The notes: generated by a model not told the origin, from the sequence alone. DNA of 63,955 nt from Myxococcales bacterium (GCA_013298625.1 JAAFIF010000052.1:1-63955), one strand, 5' to 3'; positions 1 to 9,801 are shown, numbered from the stretch's first letter. Translations and numbers: made by a program.

Positions 1-988
1 GCACGCAGCGCTCTGCCCAGCGCCGGGCGCGCTGCGCGTCCAGGCGGCCAACACCGTTCGCGAGCGGGCGTCGCCGCCCACCACGCTCACCGTCGGCCTG
101 CCGGTCACGGCGTCACAGCCGCTCGGCTCCCACGCAGCCACGCGCACGCTCGACGCGCTCGCGCCGACGAGGCCGCTGTTGGCCAGCGCAAACACCGCGC
201 GCTCGCAGGACGCGCCCGCGACCTGCACCGTGGACTCGAGCGCGACGACGGCGCCTGCGTCCCACGCGCCGAGCGCCGTCACCGACGCAGAGCGCGCGCC
301 AGCTCCGAGCTCGGCGGGCAGCGGCAGTCGTCGCACCCGCGTCGCGCCCGCCAGCGAATCGCCGACCCAAATCGCAGCGACGTCCGGCGCGTACGCGACC
401 CACGCGCCCTCGCCCTCGCGGCTCGCGCGCAGCCCCGCGGGCCCTTCGAACCACGCCGAGTCGACCGCAGGCGCCGCGCGCGCGAGCCCCTCGTCCACCA
501 CGCCGTCGCAGTCATTGTCGACGCCGTCGAGCGTCTCCGGCAGCCGCGAGCCGCGCCGCTCGTCGCGATCATCGCAGTCGCGCTGCGCGGGGTCGTCGCT
601 CTGCCCGATCGCCACCTCGCCATCGTGGTCCTCGTCGCGAAGCCCCCAGTCGCAGCGCCGCCCGCCCTCGGGGCCACGGCACAAGAACAACACCCGCTCG
701 GACTGCATCATGCGACGCCCGATGGGCAGGCACTCGTAGTTGTAGACGCACGCGACCTCTGGCGGCAGCGGAAGCAAGAGCTCGCAGCCGCCGCTCGCCA
801 TCGCAGCGCCCGCCGTCGCGATCGCGACGACCGACCGTCGAGCGCGGCACGTCCTGCTCTGCATCGGGCCTCGCGTCCGGCTGCGCGTCCATCGCGACGA
901 CGTCTGGCTCGGCGGGCCTCGGCGGCGTGCACGCGCTGGCGGACAGGACGAGCACAGCACCGAACGAACGAGCGACGACGCGACGCAT
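1..988 (-). CDS. Lipoprotein with MopE-type repeat; frame broken; cut by left edge
   Basis: An ATG at 988 opens a lipoprotein-like N-terminus (MRRVVARSFGAVL, lipobox ending SASAC) followed by an Asp/Pro linker (DAQPDARPDAEQDV). Between about 850 and 795 the sensible reading frame shifts by one base. From there to base 1 it reads CELLLPLPPEV, then CVYNYECL, then DGVDNDCDGVVDEG, which is the repeat of Cu-binding MopE-type proteins, and then a neutral region of propeller-like composition. The shift could be a sequencing error or a real frameshift. Alternatively the downstream frame starts by itself at the ATG at 864, which gives a short hydrophobic segment before GGC. The C-terminus is outside the window. 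It is probably exported to the cell envelope; no enzymatic role can be assigned. Confidence 0.6.
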
Positions 989-1198
989 TTCCGCGCGATG
1001 GCAACTCCAACGCAGCGCGCTCGTCTAGGAGGAGCTCCGGCGCACAACGACGTGCTGCCTGCGTGGATCATCGACGCGACGGCGACGGATTTCGCTGTCG
1101 CATCAAAGCGCTCGGCGCCGCGCCGCGACGCGCCAGACGCGCGCTCGGCACGCGCTTAGAAATCGCAGCCGCCCTACGAATTCACGGACGCGACACGC

Positions 1199-1204
1199 TA
1201 CCGT
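1199..1204 (+). promoter_or_regulatory. -10-like hexamer TACCGT, 6 nt before the start at 1211
   Basis: TACCGT ends 6 nt before the ATG and no Shine-Dalgarno sequence is present. A transcript from it would be leaderless or nearly so. It is part of a pattern seen before about a dozen genes here. Confidence 0.35.
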
Positions 1205-1210
1205 GCTTCC

Positions 1211-1870
1211 ATGAAACGTCGGTGTGCTTGCTGGGTGTTGGTCGCGACCCTGTCTGGGTGCGGCGCTTCGACGACGCCGATCAGCGATGCTTCGAGCGAT
1301 CGCCCGGCGCCGAGCGATGCCGCGGTGGACGCAAGAGCCGACGCCGCCGTGCTCGGGTGCGCCAACAACAGCGAGTGTCCGGCGACGATGCTCTGTCAGT
1401 TCGAGGCTGGCTGCGGCGAGACGCGCGGCGTGTGCACGGACCGATCGTGCCTCGCGCTGCCGGTGGCGTCGGAGTTCTGCTCGTGCGACGGACGCACGCT
1501 GCAAGCGGGAGCGTGCCGACCCGATCAGCCGTTTCGTTCGATGGGCGCGTGCAGCGACGGGGGAGCGGACGCGAGCGCCGACAGCTCGACGCGATTTGGC
1601 TGTGGCGCATCGCAGTGCGAATCGAGTTCGCAGCTCTGCGAGTCGCCGCGCGGGCCCGGTGCGTGTCCTCGGTTCGACGGCGGGCCGTGCCCTCCGGGCT
1701 GCCCAGGGTGCCCGTCGCTTCCGCCTCCGACCTGCGCGCCGATCCCCGCAGAGTGCGCGGCGACCCCAACGTGCGAATGCGTATCTCGCGCGCTGTGTGG
1801 CTCGCCGGCGGGCGCGCGCTGCGAGGGCAACTCGAGCACAGGGATCAGCGTCGCGTGCCTGTCCGCGTGA
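1211..1870 (+). CDS. Cysteine-rich exported lipoprotein, unknown function
   Basis: 219 residues. The N-terminus MKRRCACWVLVATLSGC is a lipoprotein signal with lipobox LSGC. It is followed by an Asp/Ala/Pro linker (residues about 20-47) that probably spaces the domain from the membrane. The rest is rich in paired cysteines (CANNSEC, GCGETRGVC, FCSCDG, CPPGCPGC, CECVSRALC), so the mature protein is likely disulfide-bonded in the periplasm or outer membrane. Lengths and motifs resemble the many unnamed Cys-rich lipoproteins of large-genome myxobacteria. I do not recognise a named family. It stands alone on the plus strand; transcription probably starts at the TACCGT hexamer at 1199. Confidence 0.8.
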   Translation: MKRRCACWVLVATLSGCGASTTPISDASSDRPAPSDAAVDARADAAVLGCANNSECPATMLCQFEAGCGETRGVCTDRSCLALPVASEFCSCDGRTLQAGACRPDQPFRSMGACSDGGADASADSSTRFGCGASQCESSSQLCESPRGPGACPRFDGGPCPPGCPGCPSLPPPTCAPIPAECAATPTCECVSRALCGSPAGARCEGNSSTGISVACLSA

Positions 1871-1912
1871 CTCGCTCGCGATAGGCGGGGATCGCGCCGC
1901 CCGCTCGATGCA

Positions 1913-2398
1913 TCACCGCGCGACCGCACCGCTCGCGCTCATCCCTCCGCGCGGCCCCGGCTCGCTCGCCGTCGACGTCCCCTCGCGCAAGACCCGACCG
2001 AGCGCGACCTCGACCGTCATTCGCTCGGTGCGCACGACGGCTGTCCCGCGGTCGATGTCGAGGTCCAGCCACGGGTCTCCGTCCCTCGAAGCGAACCGAT
2101 CGTCCGTCGCGCGCACCCAGCGCCGTTGCCGCGCAGAGCACTCCGCGTAGCCCCCGAGCTGCGGCGCTCCGTAGAGCGTCACGCCGCCGCACACCACCGT
2201 GACCCTGCACGGATATCCGCCGCGCGATTGGTTGCTCACGGCCACAGTGCAGGCCTCCCCTGGCGATAGATCGATCCCGCTCGCATGCGCCACGCTGCCC
2301 TCGCGCTCGAACGCCACGCCGCGCTCCGGTCGCGTCACAGCCCACAGCGTCGCCGCCACCACCAACCCAGCCACCACCCGCTTCGCTTGCACCGTCAT
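1913..2398 (-). CDS. Membrane-anchored or exported hypothetical protein
   Basis: 161 residues starting at the ATG at 2398 (MTVQAKRVVAG), which has a GAGG ribosome binding site 6 nt upstream. The open frame extends further upstream, but that part has no ribosome site and a composition unlike protein. Residues about 8-22 form one hydrophobic segment that could be an uncleaved signal anchor or a signal peptide. The remainder has four cysteines (EACTV, PCRVTVVC, ECSAR) and beta-rich composition, suggesting a small secreted domain. No family is recognised. It lies between convergent and same-strand genes with no sign of operon partners. Confidence 0.65.
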   Translation of the reverse strand: MTVQAKRVVAGLVVAATLWAVTRPERGVAFEREGSVAHASGIDLSPGEACTVAVSNQSRGGYPCRVTVVCGGVTLYGAPQLGGYAECSARQRRWVRATDDRFASRDGDPWLDLDIDRGTAVVRTERMTVEVALGRVLREGTSTASEPGPRGGMSASGAVAR

Positions 2399-2631
2399 CG
2401 CTCGACCTCCGCGACGAACGCATCGCAGCGATCGTGCCAGCGTCTCGATCGCGAGTTCTCCTGCGTCTTCGCGAGCGCCACGTCGCCCTTTCACGCCACC
2501 GGCACCGTCCGGCCCACCGGACGCCGTCCGCTCGGGCGGACGCTGCGCAAGCCGAACACCACGCCCTCACCGTGGTTCACCTCGTCGAGCGCCCCGTCCG
2601 CTGCAAGCGCGGGGAGATCGGTACACGGTCG

Positions 2632-5600
2632 CTACTTCGCGGCTGCCGCTCGCCGAGCGAGCACGACGCGCACCCCCCGCGCCGCGAGCAGCACGTTCGC
2701 GACGACCAACGCGACGAGCGAGGCCAACCCCAGACGCCCGACCCACACCATTCCAGCGATTCCGTGCCACCGAGGCGCGGGCCCGCCGAACCACTGTGGC
2801 CAGTCCGAGCCCGAGGCGATGTTCGTGAGCACACCCCCGTACGCGAACACCGCGAACAACGCGAGGCTCACGACGGCGCTCACGCTCATCAGCGCGCCGC
2901 GCACAACGCGCCCTGCGATCAAGTCCCACGTTCCTGGCAGCGGCGCCAACACCGCCCGCAGCCACGCCCACCGCACACCGGCGCGATCACGATCGCGAGC
3001 CCGTCGCGCGCCGCTCGATCGTACGGGAAAAGGCAGCGCGAGCAGCGCGATCGGCCCGAGCGCCGTCAGCAGCGCAAAGAGCGTCCCGAGCGACATCGTC
3101 GAGCGGCCTTCGATCCGCCCCAGCGCGATCGTCGGGCTCTGCCCGCGCGAGAGCATCGACGCTGCCACCGCGATCGCCTCCATCGCGCCCGCACGCTCGG
3201 GTCCAACCGCGCCGCGCAAGTCGAGCCCGTGCGCGCGAGGAAACCCGTTGCCCCACACGAGGTCCGCCGCGCTCGGCCCGCGCAGCTCGATCGCCGCCAG
3301 CAGCGACCGCGCTTCGTTGCCGCACGGGCCCGCGCCGCGCGCAGCGCGCTCGAGCTTCGCGCGGGCGACGCCCATCCCCGCCTCGCGCAGCGAGATCGCA
3401 GCGTCCGCGGCAGCGACGCACGAGCCGAGCGCGCCGCTCGAAGAGACGCCTCGCAGCCACTCGCGCGACTGAGCGTACTCTCGACGCTGATACGCGCCCT
3501 CGGCCAGCGCCCACGCGACCGCGGCGCTCGCAGACCGCTCTGCGCGCTGACGCAGCGCTCGCGTGTGCGAGCGTCCCCCGACGAACGGGCTGCCCTCGTC
3601 CGCCGGAGCGGACGCGAGCTGGCCGATGAGCTCGATGCGCGCGACCGCCTGACTCGACACCAACACCGTGATGATCGAGAGCGCCGCGAGCGCGAGCCGC
3701 TCGGCGCGCGAGGCATACGCGAGAAACGAGTACGAGATCCGCTCGACCGGATTGGTCACAAACGCGCGCCACCGCTGCGCTTCTGTGCGAAATCCTCGGG
3801 CGATCAGGTCCTCCCGACGCGCGCGCCACGAGCGCAAAAACAGCCGCAGAACGAGCAACGCGAACAGCCACGGAGTGAACGTCACGACCACGATCGCCAG
3901 GTCGAGCATCGGCAGATAGCCCGCCGCCAGCCCGAACGCCCCGCCCGATCGCAGCGCTGGCCGGAGGCGCTCCTTCGCCCGCGCGAGCGAACGAGCGTCG
4001 CCGCGCGCCTGAGCCCAGCTCGCCATGCGCTGGTAGAACTCCGCGTCCCCTTCGAGCGTGCGCGAAAACTGGTGCCCGCGCTCGACCATCACCAGCGCTC
4101 GAGCGAGGTCGCTGCGCGTGTGTCTCGCGCCGATTCGACGGGCAAACTCTGCGGGAGAAGCGATGCGAGCGCTCGAGAGATCCGCGTCCGCGCCCGCCGC
4201 TCGATAGCGGTCGAGCGCCCGATCGAGCAGCGCGTCCGCGACGTCGCGCGCCCCGGCTTCGTCCATTCGATCCGCGAGGAGGGCGAGCATCGCCGCGGAG
4301 CCGTCCGCGCGTCGCACGACCTCGAGCCACTCGCGCGCCTCGTTGCTCTGGGCGTCGGTCGCGCGGCGAAGCAGCGCCGCGGCGATCGCTCCGTTGCTCG
4401 GGTCCTGCGCGAGCGCCACGCGCAGCGCGGCTCGCTCAGCCTCCGGCGCCGAGGTCTGCTCGCCGACGCCCGCGCGCGACCGCGCTTCGGCCACGACCGC
4501 GGCGCTCGTTGCCTGAAACGGACCCAGCTGATCTTGCAAAGCGCCGGGCAAATCCCCGGCAGCGTCCCCCGCGTCGACCGCGCGAACGTAGGCTGGCGCC
4601 AGCTTGTCCTCGGTGCGCACGAACACCAACAGCCCGCCGGGACGCGCGAGGTTGGGCGCGACGAGCACTGCAGTCCCGGCGAGCGTCACGCGCCCCAACA
4701 CGCGGCCGTCCTCGGGGGCGAGCCGCACGAGCTGCCCGCGCGCGGGGCCGTAGAACGTTCCATCCGCCGCCACGAGACCGTCGTGAGGTCTCGCGGTCAC
4801 GAAGCTCCATCGCGGCGCAGATTCACCGGCAAATCGAGCGACCCAGGCGCGTTCGGTCGTGCTCACACGCGCCAGTGACGCGCCCGCGACCACGGGGCGC
4901 GCTGCGCCGAGCGCCGTCGCGTCGAGAGACCACCCGCGAACGCGCGAGCGAGCGCCGTCTGCAGCGCCGGCGTCACCGCGACGAAGCGCCGCGTCGTACG
5001 TGATCCCCCACAGCGACAAGGTCCTGAGCGCGCGGGACTCGTTCGCGTCTGGCTCGCGCCGCGCCCCCGCTGCGTCGAGCGCGCTGATCGCGGCCTCGAT
5101 CGCGGCGGTCGGCGCGCCTTGCTCCGCGGCGGTCCTCAACGCGCGCCACTGCGCGCTCGACGTTCGCAGCGCGCCCGCCCCTCGCGCCCGCAACGCGAGC
5201 AGCGCGGGGTCCAAGAAGAGGGCGTCCCGCGAGAACTCCGCGGGGTCCACCGCGGCGTCTGCTGCCCGATCGCTCACGGTCCAGTCGAACAGCTCGCTCC
5301 ACCGATGCGCGCGCCACAACGCGAGCGTCATCGCGCGGCGCACGAGCGACCGGCGCTCGCGATCGAGCGTCCCGGACGCGCTCGGCATCGACCGCGCCGC
5401 AGCCATCGCCTCGTCGAGCTGCCCCGCGGCGAGCTGGTCCCACACGCGCGCGACCGCTTCGCCTGCGCTGCTCTCCCGCTCGCGCTGCTCTCGAGACGCC
5501 TGCGCGCGTCGCAGCCCCTCGCGCAACCCTTGAATCACACCGAAGAACGCCAGCACCGTCATCGCAGCCACGAGCCACGCGCGCGACCGCGAGCTGCCGC

Positions 5601-7029
5601 TGCGCGCGACGGCCGCTCGCAGCGCAGCCCTTCGATCATCGTCGCTCGCGACGTTCGCGCCACGCGACGCGCGCACCGAGTCCGCTTCGCTCAGCTGGTT
5701 CTGCGCGAGCCCATCGTCGCCTCGATCCAGCGCCTCGTCGCACCACGAGAGCAAGAGCTGCTCGAGCCTCGACGATGCTTCCGGGTTCGCCGGCCACAGC
5801 GCGAGCGCCTCGCGATACCCGTCCCTCGCGCGTTGGTAGGTCGCGTACCGCTCACCGCGAGCGACCGCGCCTTCGACACGCAGCGTTGAATCGAAGCGCG
5901 CGGCTTCGTCGCAGCGTCGCAAGGACGACTCGTGCGCGAGAAACTCACGCAACGCACGCTGCAGGCTCGGCACGTCGTCGAAGCGCTCGCCGCGGTCCTT
6001 CGCCATCGCCTTGAGCGCGATTCGCTCGAGCTCCGACGGCACGTCTCGCTGCGGCGCGCGCTCGCTCGGCCGCTGAATCTCGCAGAGCGCCGCGTTGAAC
6101 AACACCATCTGCACCGTCTCGCCGAGGTGCGGAGGCGCGCCGGTGAGCACTTCATAGAGAATCGCTCCGAGCAGAAAGACATCCGTGCGCCGGTCGATCT
6201 CGTCGCGCGCGCCGCGAGCCTGCTCGGGCGCCATGTACCGCACCGTCCCCGCGAGCGCCGTCGCGCTCTCGATGGGCTCTGCCAGCAGCGGCTCGTCGCG
6301 ATACGGGTGCTCGTCGCGCGATCGACGAGGGCGCACGTCGACGGCGATTCCCCAGTCCATCACCAGGACCTCGCCGTACGCGCCTACCATCACGTTGTCG
6401 GGCTTGAGGTCGCGATGCACGACGTGTCGATCGTGCGCGAAGGCCACGGCGTCGCACACCCGCAGCAACACGTCGAGGTGCTCGCGCAGCGAGCGCGAAG
6501 CGCCGCCCTCCGCCGGATGCAACAGGTCGCTCCAGCTCGTCCCGCGAACGAGCTTCATCGCCATGTACAACCGACCCTCGGGGTCTCGTCCGAGGTCGTG
6601 CACCGGAACGATATTCGGGTGGTCCAACGCGCCTGTCACCACCGCTTCGGACACGAAGCGCGACTGCAGCACCTCGTCGCTCTCCGCGTCTTCGTCCAGC
6701 ATTTTCACAGCGACTTCGCGCGCGAGCGAGCCCTGTCGCGCCGCGTACACGACGCCCATCCCGCCGCGACCGACGGTGCGTAGAATCGAAAACTGCGGCC
6801 CGCCAGCGTCCGACGGGCGCGCACCGAGTCCGCCCGCGCCATCGCCCGCCGCGCTCGCGCCCTGCGATCCGCTCGCCACGATCGTCGCCGTCGGCAACGC
6901 CAACGCGACGCTCACGCTCGCCTTCGCTCCTCCAGGGGGCCCCGCCCACGTCTCGTCAGCAGACGCGATCATCGTCGCGGCGGTCGGGTCGATCTCTGCT
7001 CCCTGCACACGCTCGCCTCGCTCGCTCAT
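2632..7029 (-). CDS. Large PknB-type Ser/Thr protein kinase with membrane C-terminal region
   Basis: 1465 residues. After an Ala/Ser-rich N-terminus the kinase domain (about 78-360) has a glycine loop (GRGGMGVVYAA), the catalytic Lys in VAVKML (about 105), HRDLKPDN (about 203) and APEQ (about 265). The magnesium-binding DFG is written DWG (about 223), a variant also known from planctomycete and myxobacterial PknB-like kinases. A hydrophobic segment near 483-505 precedes about 500 residues of Ala/Arg/Glu-rich, probably helical repeats (TPR-like). Further membrane segments follow near 1030-1060, 1100-1125, 1310-1330, 1375-1395 and 1435-1455. The frame could begin at 7050, but the ATG at 7029 is preferred because TAAGAT lies 10 nt before it. 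It likely phosphorylates proteins at the inner face of the membrane; the signal is unknown. Confidence 0.88.
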   Translation of the reverse strand: MSERGERVQGAEIDPTAATMIASADETWAGPPGGAKASVSVALALPTATIVASGSQGASAAGDGAGGLGARPSDAGGPQFSILRTVGRGGMGVVYAARQGSLAREVAVKMLDEDAESDEVLQSRFVSEAVVTGALDHPNIVPVHDLGRDPEGRLYMAMKLVRGTSWSDLLHPAEGGASRSLREHLDVLLRVCDAVAFAHDRHVVHRDLKPDNVMVGAYGEVLVMDWGIAVDVRPRRSRDEHPYRDEPLLAEPIESATALAGTVRYMAPEQARGARDEIDRRTDVFLLGAILYEVLTGAPPHLGETVQMVLFNAALCEIQRPSERAPQRDVPSELERIALKAMAKDRGERFDDVPSLQRALREFLAHESSLRRCDEAARFDSTLRVEGAVARGERYATYQRARDGYREALALWPANPEASSRLEQLLLSWCDEALDRGDDGLAQNQLSEADSVRASRGANVASDDDRRAALRAAVARSGSSRSRAWLVAAMTVLAFFGVIQGLREGLRRAQASREQRERESSAGEAVARVWDQLAAGQLDEAMAAARSMPSASGTLDRERRSLVRRAMTLALWRAHRWSELFDWTVSDRAADAAVDPAEFSRDALFLDPALLALRARGAGALRTSSAQWRALRTAAEQGAPTAAIEAAISALDAAGARREPDANESRALRTLSLWGITYDAALRRGDAGAADGARSRVRGWSLDATALGAARPVVAGASLARVSTTERAWVARFAGESAPRWSFVTARPHDGLVAADGTFYGPARGQLVRLAPEDGRVLGRVTLAGTAVLVAPNLARPGGLLVFVRTEDKLAPAYVRAVDAGDAAGDLPGALQDQLGPFQATSAAVVAEARSRAGVGEQTSAPEAERAALRVALAQDPSNGAIAAALLRRATDAQSNEAREWLEVVRRADGSAAMLALLADRMDEAGARDVADALLDRALDRYRAAGADADLSSARIASPAEFARRIGARHTRSDLARALVMVERGHQFSRTLEGDAEFYQRMASWAQARGDARSLARAKERLRPALRSGGAFGLAAGYLPMLDLAIVVVTFTPWLFALLVLRLFLRSWRARREDLIARGFRTEAQRWRAFVTNPVERISYSFLAYASRAERLALAALSIITVLVSSQAVARIELIGQLASAPADEGSPFVGGRSHTRALRQRAERSASAAVAWALAEGAYQRREYAQSREWLRGVSSSGALGSCVAAADAAISLREAGMGVARAKLERAARGAGPCGNEARSLLAAIELRGPSAADLVWGNGFPRAHGLDLRGAVGPERAGAMEAIAVAASMLSRGQSPTIALGRIEGRSTMSLGTLFALLTALGPIALLALPFPVRSSGARRARDRDRAGVRWAWLRAVLAPLPGTWDLIAGRVVRGALMSVSAVVSLALFAVFAYGGVLTNIASGSDWPQWFGGPAPRWHGIAGMVWVGRLGLASLVALVVANVLLAARGVRVVLARRAAAAK

Positions 7030-7039
7030 CGCCGCGTCG

Positions 7040-7045
7040 ATCTTA
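7040..7045 (-). promoter_or_regulatory. -10-like hexamer TAAGAT before the large kinase
   Basis: TAAGAT on the minus strand ends 10 nt before the ATG at 7029. It supports that ATG over the in-frame start at 7050, which lies upstream of this hexamer. No Shine-Dalgarno sequence is visible. Confidence 0.35.
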
Positions 7046-7275
7046 CGCACCCGCCTCGCCCGTCACCATCGCCTCGGTCCTCGCCTCAGTGAGCCTCGCC
7101 AGACGAACGATGTCTCGCTGCCCGTTGAGCTCGTTCTGTACGGCCGTCGAAAACCCAGCCACGGGCAACATCACCGACGCGAGGTGCGCGATCGCTGCGC
7201 GCGCTGAGAGCGCTGCGCACTGCCCCTTCCGCCGAAACGTTGACCGCGCAGCGGGCGCCGGGGTTGAACCACCCG

Positions 7276-8490
7276 ATGGCGAGCAAGATGAAGGTTCCGT
7301 TTGCGCTTCACAGCGCCGTGCGACTCGATCAGTCGCGGACGATCCCTGACGGCAGCCGCGTGTCGCTCTCTCCGACCGGCGCGATCGCGATCGTGCAGCG
7401 CGGCGAGATGTTCGGCGGCGCGGCGTCGATCCGTCGCATTCTCGACGCAGACGCGTCGTGGCGGCGAGATGCGCCGGACAAGGGCTGGTTCGACTCGGTC
7501 TGCTGGTCGCTCGACGGATCGCGGTGGGCTGCGGCGCTCGAGCGATGGGACGGCGATCAACGACGCGGAGGTGTTATCGTCGGCGACGCAGAGAGCGGAC
7601 AGGTCTTGCGCGAGGTCGACCTGCCCACGGGCGCGCCGATCACCATCAACCAACAAGGAAAGAGCGCGGCGCTCGTCGCGTTTTCGCCGGACGCGAGCAC
7701 CCTCGCCTGGCGCGGACGGGACGGCGAACAAGGGCTCCTCTCTCTGCTCGACATCGCCACGGGACGCGTGAGCTCGCAGCCGCTTCCGCAAGGTGAGCAC
7801 GACGTGTTCGCCCACGCGTTCAGCGACGACGGAGCGCTGTACACCGTCGCGGCTGAGATCGCCGAACAGGGCGGGACCGCGCGGTGGAGCGCCGGCGCGG
7901 CCTCGATCGACCGACGCTGGGATTGGGCTGCGGGCTGCGCGGTCGTCGCCTCGAGCCGCGGCGTGTGGTCGTTGGGATCGCGGGGCGTCGTGTGGCGCGT
8001 CGGTGACGCGCATGGCGGCGCGTTCGTGCCTGCGAAAGAGCGGCGATTGGCGCGAGCGCGGGCGCTGCGAGCGCGCGCCACGCACAAGTGGGACGTCGCG
8101 TTTCTGGACCAGACGATCACGCGGATCGAGCGCGACGAACGCTCGTTCTGCTGGGAGACGAACACCCATCGCGCTCGCTGGGGACCGGCGCCCGAGACCA
8201 TGGACGGCGCTCGCTGCTTCGACTCCGAGCTGCTCTGGGAGTGCGGCGCCGCAGCGCGCGTCGACGACGACTCGATCGTGGTGACCGACGGCGTGTCCGT
8301 GCTGCTGTTTCGCGAGCGCGACGGGGCGCTGCCGTGCGAGGTGCTCATCGACGACGTCGAGCGTTGCAGCCCGCGCGTTCGCCGCATCGTCGACGTGTCC
8401 GTGTCGGGTTCGACGCTGGCCGTGCTGTGGAAGAAGAGCGCGTCGACGAGCATCCTCTCGCACTTCGCGCTCGACTCGACGCAGCGCTGA
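7276..8490 (+). CDS. Propeller-type hypothetical protein beside the large kinase
   Basis: 404 residues from the ATG at 7276 (MASKMKVPF). The frame is open a further 12 codons upstream, but those codons do not look like protein. No signal peptide is visible, so it is probably cytoplasmic. The sequence consists of repeated beta-strand units of the WD40/PQQ type (for example SLSPTGAIAIVQRG, CWSLDGSRWAAALE, AFSPDASTLAWRG, AFSDDGALYTVA), with the hydrophobic-SPDG-hydrophobic rhythm of beta-propellers. It diverges from the kinase gene with 246 nt between the starts, so the two could be regulated together and act together. No family name is assigned. Confidence 0.75.
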   Translation: MASKMKVPFALHSAVRLDQSRTIPDGSRVSLSPTGAIAIVQRGEMFGGAASIRRILDADASWRRDAPDKGWFDSVCWSLDGSRWAAALERWDGDQRRGGVIVGDAESGQVLREVDLPTGAPITINQQGKSAALVAFSPDASTLAWRGRDGEQGLLSLLDIATGRVSSQPLPQGEHDVFAHAFSDDGALYTVAAEIAEQGGTARWSAGAASIDRRWDWAAGCAVVASSRGVWSLGSRGVVWRVGDAHGGAFVPAKERRLARARALRARATHKWDVAFLDQTITRIERDERSFCWETNTHRARWGPAPETMDGARCFDSELLWECGAAARVDDDSIVVTDGVSVLLFRERDGALPCEVLIDDVERCSPRVRRIVDVSVSGSTLAVLWKKSASTSILSHFALDSTQR

Positions 8491-8541
8491 TCGCTCCGCT
8501 GCGCCCGCGCGCGACTCGCGGGGCTGAGCGACGCCGCGCGC

Positions 8542-8820
8542 TTACTGCAGCCGAACGCGGATGACCGACGCGCTCTTTCCGTCCCACTCGAGACGGTCGC
8601 CGAGCTCGCTCTTCAGCGCGCCGACCACGCTCTTGGGGCCGTCCTCCAGCGGCTCGAGCCACAGCCCCCAGTTGTCCTGCTCGATCGCGGGAACGTCGTA
8701 CCGATCCAACACCGATAGCCCGCCGCCGCTGCTCACGGCCGGCTCCTTCACCGGCGCTGCCGCGGGCTTCTTCGCCTTCATCTTGGGCGCGGCGCTCGCC
8801 TTCTTGCTTCCCGTTGTCAT
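8542..8820 (-). CDS. Small Lys/Ala-rich-tailed hypothetical protein
   Basis: 92 residues, starting at the ATG at 8820 with a GGGAG ribosome site upstream. Residues 1-30 are Lys/Ala/Pro-rich (KKASAAPKMKAKKPAAAP) and likely disordered or nucleic-acid-binding. Residues about 36-92 form a compact acidic domain (VLDRYDVPAIEQDNWGLWLE, then DRLEWDGKSASVIRVRLQ). It ends close to the stop of the propeller gene, so the two are convergent with a 51-nt gap. I do not recognise the family. Confidence 0.65.
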   Translation of the reverse strand: MTTGSKKASAAPKMKAKKPAAAPVKEPAVSSGGGLSVLDRYDVPAIEQDNWGLWLEPLEDGPKSVVGALKSELGDRLEWDGKSASVIRVRLQ

Positions 8821-8967
8821 GCTCGTTGATCTCCCGAGTCCGCAACAATCGCCGCGATGGCTGCGACGGTGTGGATGGTTTCAGAGTTCCGCGCCGCGAA
8901 GGTCGAACAGCCCCTGACACGCGAAGCACGTTGGCTCGGGTCCGATCCCTCCCAGCCAACGTCGCCC

Positions 8968-9801
8968 TCACGCGAGCTTCGCTTTCCTGAGCACATACTC
9001 GACGGCGATGCGCAGGTCGCTGTCGGGGTGCTGCCCGAGCGCTCGCACGGGCTCGATCGCGCTCGCGAGCACGCGCTTTCCCACGCGCCCCAGCGTGAGC
9101 ACCGCGAGCCGACGCACGTGTACGTCGTCGTCCGCCAGCGCGGCGATCACCGCTGGGCTCAGCCGTTTGTGCGCGCTCTTGTCGACGTTGGCGCTGTTGC
9201 ACACGGCGTCGCGTCGAAGCGTGATGTGCGTCGAGCGCATCGCGGTCAGCACCAGCTCGACCTGCGCGGCGCTGAAATCGAAGCTCGCGCTCCCGGGCTG
9301 CAGCGCTGAGCGCAGAAGCCCCTTCAGCGTGCGATTGTCCTCATCGAACGCGCGTTGCAGCAACGGGTAGCTCGCGGGCCGCCCCGCCTTGAGCCCCTGC
9401 GCGAGCACCGTCGACTCGCGCTGCGCGGCGCTCGAAAAGAGCGGCTCGAAGGCGTCGAAGCGCTGCAGCAACCCGAGCGCGCGCGCGCACCACGCGCGGG
9501 TCGACGCGTCGCTGTGCGCGTTCATGTGGTGGATCAACGCGGGGATCGCGGCGTCGGCGGCAGGCGCTTCGAAGGCGGCGAGGAGCTTCGCCGCCCTCCA
9601 TCCGTGCGGATCTTCGGCGAGCTTCTCGGTGAGCAGCGCCACCGCCTCGTCTCCGAGCGCGAGCATCTCTCGCTCGAGCTGCGCGGGATCGACGGTGAAC
9701 ACTTTGAACAGCGCCCAGAGTTGCTCAGGGTCGCGCGCATCGTACGGCGGGGGAGGAGGACGCACGAGACGTTCGGGGGACTTCAGTGCAAGAGCGGCCA
9801 C
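8968..9801 (-). CDS. HEAT-repeat protein
   Basis: 277 residues if translation starts at the GTG at 9801. That start overlaps the end of the upstream gene by 19 nt, which suggests coupling. From residue about 25 it is made of helical repeats of about 30-40 residues (for example AIPALIHHMNAHSDAST, AVIAALADDDVHVRRLAVL and HPDSDLRIAVEYVLRKA), the pattern of HEAT/PBS-lyase-type repeats that act as protein-protein scaffolds. No catalytic motif is visible and no signal peptide is present, so it is probably cytoplasmic. Its partner is unknown; the coupled small upstream protein is an obvious candidate. Confidence 0.75.
   Translation of the reverse strand: MAALALKSPERLVRPPPPPYDARDPEQLWALFKVFTVDPAQLEREMLALGDEAVALLTEKLAEDPHGWRAAKLLAAFEAPAADAAIPALIHHMNAHSDASTRAWCARALGLLQRFDAFEPLFSSAAQRESTVLAQGLKAGRPASYPLLQRAFDEDNRTLKGLLRSALQPGSASFDFSAAQVELVLTAMRSTHITLRRDAVCNSANVDKSAHKRLSPAVIAALADDDVHVRRLAVLTLGRVGKRVLASAIEPVRALGQHPDSDLRIAVEYVLRKAKLA

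Noticed and set aside
2434..4878. An 814-codon plus-strand frame opposite the large kinase
   Set aside because: Arg/Ala/His-rich shadow; the kinase frame on the minus strand has clear motifs.
7086..7286. A 66-codon minus-strand frame between the kinase and propeller genes
   Set aside because: No ribosome site, Arg/Ala-rich, and it overlaps the propeller gene start.
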